This document shows positions 45,701 to 51,136 of a stretch of 64,000 bases of DNA, in pieces. Source of the DNA: Paenibacillus thalictri (GTDB lineage Bacteria > Bacillota > Bacilli > Paenibacillales > NBRC-103111). The stretch lies in NCBI RefSeq assembly GCF_004307995.1, contig NZ_SIRE01000005.1, positions 124,001 through 188,000 on the forward strand, written 5' to 3'. The notes below the pieces were generated by a model, which saw nothing but the letters and a program-made list of their open reading frames with translations, had not been told where the DNA came from and ran no database searches. The position numbers and the translations under genes are program-made. The stretch's first letter is position 1. Every line of letters starts with the position of its first letter.

Positions 45701-46206
45701 TGCTGCAAACATTTGCTTTCCCGCGGCAGGATACGGAGCCGTTCTTATGTTTGGCTGACTATCTCAAGTCGGTGGAAAGCGGCGAGATGGATTATGTCGG
45801 TTTCTTGGTCGTCACGGCCGGACATCACATCAGCGAGAAAGCGGCCGAGTGGCGCGCCAAAGGAGATTATTTGCGTTCCCACGCTCTGCAGGCGACGGCC
45901 TTGGAAACGGCTGAAGCGTTCGCCGAACGGATACACCAGATGATGCGCGATACGTGGGGGTTCCCGGATCCTGCCGAAATGACGATGCAGGAACGCTTTG
46001 GCGCCAAATACAGAGGACAGCGGTTCTCGTTTGGTTATCCGGCTTGCCCGAATCTGGACGACCAGCAGCAGCTTTTCGCTTTGCTGAAACCGGAGGATAT
46101 CGGTGTCGAACTGACTGAAGGCAGTATGATGGAACCGGAAGCGTCCGTATCCGCGATTGTGTTCGCACATCCGGAGGCGCGGTATTTTAACGTGGATAAA
46201 GCATAA
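42733..46206 (+). CDS. metH: Cobalamin-dependent methionine synthase MetH
   Basis: This ~1,150-residue four-module enzyme makes methionine from homocysteine and methyltetrahydrofolate. The homocysteine domain has LDGAMGTMIQ and the zinc site GGCCGTTPAHI; the pterin domain (about residues 345-640) has VGERTNVLGSRKF. The B12 domain has VKGDVHDIGKN, with the cobalt-ligating His, plus GLSGLLVKSA. The SAM reactivation domain occupies the C-terminal ~300 residues, with the SFGYPACPNL motif. The start is uncertain: ATG 42733 has no ribosome site, while TTG 42757 follows AAGGGATGGAAAGG. No riboswitch is visible upstream. Confidence 0.96.
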   Translation: MVARDGKELINITKPSIQEQMKNKILILDGAMGTMIQQEDLTADDFGGEDLEGCNEYLSITRPDVISKIHEAYFAAGCDIVETNTFGSTSVVLAEYGLEDRSRELNLVAAKLAVDAANKYSTPEWPRYVAGALGPTTKTLSVTGGVTFDQLVDSYYEQALALMEADVDALLLETSQDTLNVKAGSIGIRKAFDTLGRKLPIMISGTIEPMGTTLAGQNIESFYISLEHLEPISIGLNCATGPEFMRDHIRTLSDIAKTAVSCYPNAGLPDENGKYHESPESLAKKMAGFAEQGWLNIAGGCCGTTPAHIQAMAETLSEYKPRTQFGDHPAAVSGIETVYIEDANRPYMVGERTNVLGSRKFKRLIAEGKYEEASEIARAQVKNGAHVIDVCLQDPDRDEISDMLNFLGLVVKKVKVPLMVDSTDIRVIELGLKHSQGKAIINSINLEDGEEKFEKVVPLIHRYGAASVVGTIDERGQAITREDKLEVAKRSHDLLVHKYGMKPSDIIFDPLVFPVGTGDQQYIGSAKETIEGIRLIKEAMPETKTILGLSNVSFGLPTAGREVLNAVYLYHCTKAGLDYAIVNTEALERYASIPEEERKLAEDLIYETNDDTLAAFVAHFREKKVEKKEKVSNLSLEERLASYVVEGTKEGLVPDLNAMLEKAVPLDIINGPLMKGMAEVGRLFNNNELIVAEVLQSAEVMKASVTHLEQFMEKSESAVKGKIILATVKGDVHDIGKNLVEIILSNNGYQIVNLGIKVPPEQLIEAYHREKPDAIGLSGLLVKSAQQMVVTAQDMKNAGIDVPILVGGAALTRKFTKTRIAPEYEGLVLYAKDAMDGLDIANKLSDPDQRQNLIRELRESKESDVMEAGKKESMPALTRVKTSSVNRSLPVQLPPDCERHVLRDYPLGHIMPYINMQMLLGHHLGLKGKVEKLLADKDDKAVQLKETVDDILLQAQRDGIIKAHGMYQFFPAQSSGNEIFIYDPQDHSKVLQTFAFPRQDTEPFLCLADYLKSVESGEMDYVGFLVVTAGHHISEKAAEWRAKGDYLRSHALQATALETAEAFAERIHQMMRDTWGFPDPAEMTMQERFGAKYRGQRFSFGYPACPNLDDQQQLFALLKPEDIGVELTEGSMMEPEASVSAIVFAHPEARYFNVDKA

Positions 46207-46218
46207 GGTACGTTGAAT

Positions 46219-46254
46219 AAAAAGGTGCGGGCATGTGCCACGCGCCTTTTTTTC
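46219..46254 (+). terminator. Terminator after metH
   Basis: AAGGTGCG (46222-46229) pairs with CGCGCCTT (46241-46248), with one G-T pair, in a T-rich context of seven T residues. Confidence 0.85.
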
Positions 46255-46345
46255 GGCGCTTCCTCATCAAGGCGCAAGGTTTTGGCAAAACTAACAAATA
46301 AAGCGGTTTGAGTGGTTTAGGGCACATAGTTGAGGAGGGATCGGT

Positions 46346-47275
46346 TTGGAAGTTTATTTTCTCGGAACAGGGGCCGGTATGCCTTCGCGTGAACGGAATG
46401 TAACTGCGATCATCTTAAATTTGCTGGTTGAACGCGGAGTTTATTGGCTGTTTGATTGCGGGGAAGGGACACAACATCAAATTTTAAAATCTCCGGTGCG
46501 CATCGGCAAGGTGGAAAAGTTGTTCATCACGCATCTGCACGGGGACCATATATACGGTATCCCCGGCCTACTGACAAGCCGCTCGTATCAAGGCGGGGAT
46601 ACGCCGCTGACGATCTACGGACCCAGAGGAATCAAGCAGCTCGTCGAGCTGCTGCTTGAAACAAGCGGCGCCCACTTATCGTATGAGCTTCATATCGTTG
46701 AACAAGCGGACGGGGTTATTTTTGAAGATGATCAATTTAAGGTGGAGACGGCCGTACTGGATCATCGCATCACCAGTTATGGTTTCCGTGTTACCGAAAA
46801 AGATCAGGCAGGCAAACTGCAAGCGGATAAACTAAAGCAGCTGGGCATCGAATCCGGTCCGTTATTCGGCCGGCTTAAGCGAGGCGAAACCGTCGAACTG
46901 CCGGATGGGCGCGTGTTGAACGGCGCTGATTATCTCGGTCCCCCTTGTAAGGGGCGAATCGTCACCATTCTTGGCGATACGAAACCGTGTCCCAATGTGG
47001 CGCCGCTGTCGCTGCATGCCCATGTGCTGGTCCATGAGGCGACATTCGCAGAGGATCGGAAAGAACTTGCCATGCAATACGATCATTCGACTACGATGGA
47101 TGCGGCGCGAGCCGCAGAAGAAGCCGGGGCGGATGCGCTGATCCTCACCCACATCAGCTCCAGATATCAAGGTGACGATACGGATATGCTGTTAGAAGAA
47201 GCCAAGAAGCTGCACCATCATACGTACATTGCACGCGATTTCTGGGGATATGTGGTGCCGCGGCCGGTCAGCTAA
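46346..47275 (+). CDS. rnz: Ribonuclease Z
   Basis: This 309-residue zinc-dependent endonuclease trims the 3' ends of tRNA precursors. The metallo-beta-lactamase motif HLHGDHIYG (near residue 63), LDHRITSYG, ILGDTKPC, HEATFAED and the C-terminal THISSRY are all present. The flexible arm typical of RNase Z occupies about residues 155-205. The start is TTG 46346 with GAGGAGGGA upstream. The length matches B. subtilis Rnz. Many CCA-less tRNA precursors in Firmicutes depend on this enzyme. Confidence 0.96.
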   Translation: MEVYFLGTGAGMPSRERNVTAIILNLLVERGVYWLFDCGEGTQHQILKSPVRIGKVEKLFITHLHGDHIYGIPGLLTSRSYQGGDTPLTIYGPRGIKQLVELLLETSGAHLSYELHIVEQADGVIFEDDQFKVETAVLDHRITSYGFRVTEKDQAGKLQADKLKQLGIESGPLFGRLKRGETVELPDGRVLNGADYLGPPCKGRIVTILGDTKPCPNVAPLSLHAHVLVHEATFAEDRKELAMQYDHSTTMDAARAAEEAGADALILTHISSRYQGDDTDMLLEEAKKLHHHTYIARDFWGYVVPRPVS

Positions 47276-47309
47276 TAAAAGGTTGGAGAATAAGGTTTCG
47301 CTGGAAACT

Positions 47310-47344
47310 AAAAAAGCCGCCTTCCTGTAAGAAGGAAGGGGCTT
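47310..47344 (-). terminator. Terminator of tlp
   Basis: On the minus strand, AAGCC-c-CTTCC pairs with GGAAG-g-CGGCTT (47314-47344) followed by TTTT. It lies between the convergent rnz and tlp genes. Confidence 0.8.
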
Positions 47345-47355
47345 GAAATAAAAGT

Positions 47356-47580
47356 TCAAATATCGCCGTCGGTCGCTTCGTCTTCAAGTTCGCTGCGGAA
47401 CGATTGAAGGCTGCTGCGCCGGCCTGCATTTTTTTGCTGGATGTCTTCTTTTTCCTGAGTGCTGATTTCGTCGGCATGCTCATCGAGATAATCTTCAGCT
47501 TCTTCCAGGTTCTCCAAAGTATTGTTGATATGCTGCTGAAGATGTTCCGCATTGTCTGCGCGATTGTCCGGTTTAGCCAT
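47356..47580 (-). CDS. tlp: Small acid-soluble spore protein Tlp
   Basis: This 74-residue spore protein resembles B. subtilis Tlp. It has PDNRADNAEHLQQHINNTLE, NLEEAEDYLDEHADE, and a C-terminal IQQKNAGRRSSLQSFRSELE segment. It is entirely hydrophilic and helical, as expected for a thioredoxin-like-named minor spore protein made in the forespore. The start ATG follows AAGGAGGAAC. A sigma-G promoter is expected; I found no convincing pair of hexamers upstream. Confidence 0.92.
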   Translation of the reverse strand: MAKPDNRADNAEHLQQHINNTLENLEEAEDYLDEHADEISTQEKEDIQQKNAGRRSSLQSFRSELEDEATDGDI

Positions 47581-47762
47581 CGTGATAGTTCCTCCTTAAG
47601 GACATAGGTATTGTACGGATTGGCATAAGATGCCTCCTTTAAAGTCCCACGGAACGCAGGCGAATATACATGCTTTTCATGGATTAAACGCTTTTGACAC
47701 GACTATAGCGCTCGGGAAAGGCATAATGATTAACCACAGAACGAAGGTTTTGGGGGGATCAT

Positions 47763-47852
47763 ATGCCGATCGCGGCCGAACTGCTCATTTCGCTATTTAT
47801 CGCAACGGTGCTGTTTATTTGGATTAAGGAGCTTTTTTCTTCCGGATCTTAA
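47763..47852 (+). CDS. 29-residue single-helix membrane peptide
   Basis: The peptide is MPIAAELLIS followed by LFIATVLFIWIKELFSSGS. One hydrophobic helix covers nearly the whole length and is flanked by Glu and by Lys-Glu. ATG 47763 has GGGGGGATC (47752-47760) just upstream. It ends 52 bp before the LrgA/CidA-like gene and reads the same way, so it could be a co-expressed accessory of the holin-like system or a toxin-like micropeptide. It falls below usual annotation limits, and conservation should decide whether it is real. Confidence 0.5.
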   Translation: MPIAAELLISLFIATVLFIWIKELFSSGS

Positions 47853-47904
47853 CCAACTGTCATAAATTCGATTTATTGAACAAACCTCATGAAGGGGGCT
47901 CATC

Positions 47905-48294
47905 ATGCTTGGGTTTGCTATATTGCTCGCCTTTCATCTTGTAGGATTAGCTTTTCAGCATTTGCTGCATGTGCCATTGCCTGCTAATGTGATCGGATTG
48001 GCGTTGTTTACGTTGTCGTTATTTTTAAAATGGATTAAGCTCGAATGGGTGGAAAATACGGCTATGTTCTTCAATAAACATATGCTGCTGTTTTTTGCCC
48101 CCGTCGTCGTTGGAACGATGGCGGTGTTTCCGATGATCCGAGAACAGGCGCTCACGATCATTGTAACCACGTTTGTGAGTTGGATATCGGTTTTGCTTGC
48201 CACCGGATGGACGGTTAAGCTGCTCGGCAAGAAGGAAACGTCATCCTCCGCGCAGCGGACATGGCCGTCGTCAGGGAGGGAACGAAGCTTATGA
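47905..48294 (+). CDS. CidA/LrgA family holin-like protein
   Basis: This 129-residue protein has four membrane segments starting FAILLAFHLVGLAFQHLL. The conserved PLPANVIGLALFTLSLFL and ENTAMFFNKHMLLFFAPVVVGTM wording is characteristic of LrgA/CidA. These proteins modulate murein hydrolase activity and have also been linked to pyruvate or acetate transport. ATG 47905 follows GAAGGGGGC. The stop codon overlaps the LrgB-like start (ATGA), giving a coupled pair. It cannot be assigned to Lrg or Cid by sequence alone. Confidence 0.9.
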   Translation: MLGFAILLAFHLVGLAFQHLLHVPLPANVIGLALFTLSLFLKWIKLEWVENTAMFFNKHMLLFFAPVVVGTMAVFPMIREQALTIIVTTFVSWISVLLATGWTVKLLGKKETSSSAQRTWPSSGRERSL

Positions 48295-48983
48295 ATGTGT
48301 CGGAATTTGTGCAAAATCCGTTATTTGGCATTGCTCTGACCGTGCTTGCTTACGTGCTGGCGCTTGGTTTGCAGCGCCGCTGGCGGTGGCTCCATCCTTT
48401 ATTTGTTTGCGCGGGAGTGGTCATCGTCATTTTGCTTGTATCGGGCGTGTCGTATAGCGATTATCATATCGGCGGCAGTTATATTGAATTTTTTCTGGGG
48501 CCGGCGACGGTCGCATTGGGTGTTCCCTTATATAAAAATGCGCAAAAAATTAAAAAAGGCATCGGTTCGATTTTGGCGGGAATTACCGTCGGTTCCGTAG
48601 CCGGAATTGCCAGCAGCGCGGCGTTGGTTTGGGCGTTTGGCGGCACCCGAGAATTGATGCTGACGATGATGCCTAAATCGGTCTCCACGCCGATTTCCAT
48701 TGAAATCGTGAGGGCCGCCGGAGGCATTCCCGAGCTGGGGGCGGTGCTGACGGTGTTAACCGGGCTGATTGGCAGCATGATCGGTCCGGAAGTGCTCAAA
48801 TGGTTTGGCATAAGCGGCGATATGGCGATCGGCACAGCCATCGGCACGTCGGCACACGGCATCGGTACGGCGCGTCTGATCCGCGAATCGGAGCTGAAAG
48901 GCGGGATCAGCGGATTTTCCATGGGACTGGCAGGCATCATTACGTCGATTTTGTTTATCCCGTTGTACCGGCTGTTCCATTAA
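48291..48983 (+). CDS. CidB/LrgB family membrane protein
   Basis: This 230-residue partner of the preceding protein has about seven membrane helices. Family motifs include 'LGPATVALGVPLYKN', MMPKSVSTPISIEI and GTSAHGIGTARLI. ATG 48291 follows AGGGAGGGAACG and overlaps the LrgA-like stop codon; an in-frame ATG at 48261 has no site. It completes the holin-like two-gene module and is closed by a terminator. Confidence 0.93.
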   Translation: MNVSEFVQNPLFGIALTVLAYVLALGLQRRWRWLHPLFVCAGVVIVILLVSGVSYSDYHIGGSYIEFFLGPATVALGVPLYKNAQKIKKGIGSILAGITVGSVAGIASSAALVWAFGGTRELMLTMMPKSVSTPISIEIVRAAGGIPELGAVLTVLTGLIGSMIGPEVLKWFGISGDMAIGTAIGTSAHGIGTARLIRESELKGGISGFSMGLAGIITSILFIPLYRLFH

Positions 48984-49000
48984 CTTGAATGCAAGCGGCG

Positions 49001-49034
49001 GCGCAAGTCTGTTTCGGCAGATTGCGTCTTTTTT
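49001..49034 (+). terminator. Terminator after the lrgAB-like pair
   Basis: GCGCAA-g-TCTG pairs with CAGA-TTGCGT (49001-49027), followed by CTTTTTT. Confidence 0.75.
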
Positions 49035-49105
49035 GCATGCAGCGCGGCCCCGCGAATAACACAAAACCTTAACACCGCGAAAACGCCATCTTAATACTTG
49101 TTTGT

Positions 49106-49144
49106 TACCGTGGAGGTAGTAAACAAGAAAACGGTATCAACCGT
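49106..49144 (+). promoter_or_regulatory. Leader with mutually exclusive stems before the acyltransferase pair
   Basis: TACCGT (49106-49111) can pair with ACGGTA (49131-49136), and ACGGT (49131-49135) can instead pair with ACCGT (49140-49144). The shared middle segment makes the two stems exclusive. The loop of the first stem holds GGAGG. CTTGTTT/AAACAAG also pair across 49098-49127. No known riboswitch is recognised. Confidence 0.35.
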
Positions 49145-49167
49145 AGCGAAAGGGTGGATTCAAGGTG

Positions 49168-49932
49168 ATGCAAACAGCCGCGCAAATGAATCAACAGGTA
49201 AACCTTTCTGTCAGTTTGGCAGCGACCGCCGCTGAAATCGAGCAGGCAATGAAGCTGCGGTACGAAGTATTTGTGGAAGAAGAAAAAAATATGAGGATGC
49301 TGAATGAAAACGGCTTGGAGAAAGACCAATTCGACGTTTACTGCGATCATTTAATTGTCAAAGATCTTGATACCGAATGTGTAGTGGGCACTTATCGGAT
49401 GCTTCCCGGCGATCGGGCACTCACCAGCGAAGGATTTTATTCCGAAACCGAATTTGACTTGACGTTTTTTGCGCCGTTCAAACCCCAAGCGCTTGAGCTG
49501 GGACGCAGCTGTGTGGCACGCGAGTACCGCGGCGGCAAAGCGATCCAGTTGTTGTGGGAAGGCATCGCCGCTTATATTCAGGAGAGGGATTACCGGTATT
49601 TGATCGGCTGTGCCAGTCTTCATCTGAACAGCATGGAAGAACTGAACCGGATTTACACCATGCTGTTGAACAAACAAATCATTTCTCATCGTTATGGCGT
49701 CCAGCCGCTTGCAACCCACCGTGTTCAAGGATTGTCCCGGGTAGAGGAAGACATCAACGAAAAAGAAGTGTTCCGCAACCTGCCCCCACTCATGAAGGGT
49801 TACCAATGGCTAGGCGCAGAAATCGGCGGAGATCCGGCATACGATGAAATATTTAACACCGTTGATTTTTTTATCGTATTGGAAAAAGACCGGGTAACAC
49901 GCCGTTATAAGCGGCACTTTTTGAACGGGTAG
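49168..49932 (+). CDS. OlsB/PEP-CTERM-type GNAT N-acyltransferase
   Basis: This ~254-residue protein belongs to the Acetyltransf_5 type (OlsB, autoinducer-synthase-related), which transfers long acyl chains from acyl-ACP to amino groups. Visible features are LRYEVFVEEEKNMRML, VGTYRMLPGDRALTS, LELGRSCVAREYRGGKAIQL (the Glu-Leu-Gly-Arg-Ser motif) and LIGCASLHLNSMEELN. GTG 49165 or ATG 49168 follows AGGGTGG. The next gene, five bases on, encodes an LpxL-like O-acyltransferase, so the two may make a doubly acylated aminolipid. Acceptor and chain are not indicated. Confidence 0.78.
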   Translation: MQTAAQMNQQVNLSVSLAATAAEIEQAMKLRYEVFVEEEKNMRMLNENGLEKDQFDVYCDHLIVKDLDTECVVGTYRMLPGDRALTSEGFYSETEFDLTFFAPFKPQALELGRSCVAREYRGGKAIQLLWEGIAAYIQERDYRYLIGCASLHLNSMEELNRIYTMLLNKQIISHRYGVQPLATHRVQGLSRVEEDINEKEVFRNLPPLMKGYQWLGAEIGGDPAYDEIFNTVDFFIVLEKDRVTRRYKRHFLNG

Positions 49933-49937
49933 GTGGA

Positions 49938-50852
49938 TTGCGCTTGTACGAATGGATAGGCAAAATATCAGGCGACAGCGCGGCCTTAAACCGGATCGCC
50001 AAATGGTGCGGAATGCTGCCCAGACCGATGATGTTCGGGTTGTGCAGAGCCGCCGCGGCACTGCTATACCTCATGGCCGGAAAAACGGTAAAATCACGCA
50101 TATGCGCCAATATGCAGGACGTGATGCCGGATAAAAATAAACGGCAGCTTAAAGCTTATTGCAAAAATTATATAAGCAATGTCGTGATGAGTTTATACGA
50201 GATTATGATTGATTCGTCTTCCCTGGATACCCATCCCCAAAATGTGTTTTCCGTTCACGGCGAACGGCATTTGGAAGCTGCATTAAAGTTGGGGCGAGGC
50301 GTCATTGTGTATACCCCCCATGTGGGCAACTTCTTTTATTACTATTGGTATTTGGCGCAAAAATATCGTTGTCTCACCGTGGCGACAGGGAGCAGCCCCG
50401 AACTGAGGCCACTCTACTTGAAATTTCAAGAGATGGGCTGCGAAGGACTGGACTATGACAGCACCCCGCCGATTGAGCTGCTGCGGAAATTAAGAAAACA
50501 TTTGGCCGGCAACGGCATCGTGTTTATTTTAGGGGATTTTTACCGTCCCGCTTTTCCGCGCAGCACATTTTTTGGAAGGATGACCCGCATGCCGGAAGGA
50601 GCGGCCATGTTGTCGATCGAATATGGCGCACCGGTGGTGCCTTTTTCCGGAAGGAGGCTGAATGGGGAGCATCATAAACTCGTATTTGAGCAGCCGCTCC
50701 GTTTATACGAGTTATATGATCGTTCGCAGCGGGAACGCGCGAGCCGCCACCTCAGCTTGTTTATGGAAAAAGTGATCTGCAGACATCCAGAACAATGGTT
50801 TTATTGGTTTAATATGGATGAGCGCTGGGAATCTTCGTCAGAAACAGGCTAA
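49938..50852 (+). CDS. LpxL/HtrB-like acyltransferase with altered catalytic motif
   Basis: This 304-residue protein matches the lipid A/lysophospholipid acyltransferase family (PF03279). It has an N-terminal membrane-associated segment, VIVYTPHVGNFFYYYW, GIVFILGDFYRP, 'FFGRMTRMPEGAAMLS' and YGAPVVPFSGRR. The family's catalytic His-x4-Glu/Asp reads His-Val-Gly-Asn-Phe-Phe here, so the acidic partner is missing from its usual place. It could be inactive, use another acid or act on a different acceptor. The start is TTG 49938 with GGGTAGGTGG, overlapping the upstream stop region, so expression is coupled. Confidence 0.75.
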   Translation: MRLYEWIGKISGDSAALNRIAKWCGMLPRPMMFGLCRAAAALLYLMAGKTVKSRICANMQDVMPDKNKRQLKAYCKNYISNVVMSLYEIMIDSSSLDTHPQNVFSVHGERHLEAALKLGRGVIVYTPHVGNFFYYYWYLAQKYRCLTVATGSSPELRPLYLKFQEMGCEGLDYDSTPPIELLRKLRKHLAGNGIVFILGDFYRPAFPRSTFFGRMTRMPEGAAMLSIEYGAPVVPFSGRRLNGEHHKLVFEQPLRLYELYDRSQRERASRHLSLFMEKVICRHPEQWFYWFNMDERWESSSETG

Positions 50853-50920
50853 ATGTGATGTGTTTACAGCTTGTTAATGTTGTTTTTAACAAAAGTTTAG
50901 ATTATTTTAATACAAAACGG

Positions 50921-50962
50921 TTCAATACAGTTATTGACCGTATTGAAAATAATATAAATAAT
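50921..50962 (+). promoter_or_regulatory. Pilus-operon promoter overlapping a perfect palindrome
   Basis: TTGACC (50934-50939), 17 bp, AATAAT (50957-50962). TTCAATAC (50921-50928) and GTATTGAA (50940-50947) form a perfect 8+8 bp inverted repeat flanking the -35. A second, imperfect repeat, ACGGT-t-CAATA against TATTGACCGT (50917-50941), overlaps it. Confidence 0.6.
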
Positions 50963-50968
50963 ATGATT

Positions 50969-51105
50969 AAATAGGTTTGTCGAAAATTCGATCGTAACTG
51001 AATCAGGTGGTAATGATCCGCTGTCTGTAATGTGGGCACTTGGGCAGCGGGGAACCAGTAGTGCAACCGACCTTCTCTTTCTGATAAGGTCTTTTTCCTT
51101 TTTTT
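50969..51105 (+). ncRNA. Structured leader with intrinsic terminator upstream of pilB (candidate riboswitch/attenuator)
   Basis: CCGCTGTCT (51018-51026) pairs with GGGCAGCGG (51042-51050), with two G-T pairs, and TGGT/ACCA (51008-51011/51054-51057) extends it through an internal loop. GACCTT (51069-51074) pairs with AAGGTC (51086-51091), followed by TTTTT and soon TTTTTTT, so a terminator lies 31 bp before pilB. I compared it by eye with cyclic-di-GMP-I and -II, c-di-AMP, T-box, TPP, SAM, cobalamin, glycine and ykkC cores and found no match. It may be an undescribed aptamer, a protein-binding site or a simple attenuator. Confidence 0.55.
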
Positions 51106-51136
51106 AACAATTCGATCCGGGGGGACGCTCGCCAAT

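Noticed and set aside
48756..49064. Minus-strand frames opposite the lrgB-like gene.
   Set aside because: They are shadows of a well-supported membrane protein gene and lack ribosome sites.
50985..51110. Known cyclic-di-GMP, c-di-AMP or T-box leader upstream of pilB.
   Set aside because: The GEMM core (GGGCAAAC...GACGCAAAGC) is absent, the AGCGGGGAACC resemblance to c-di-AMP leaders is not followed by the other conserved blocks, and GGTGGTAATG is not the T-box TGGNACCGCG.
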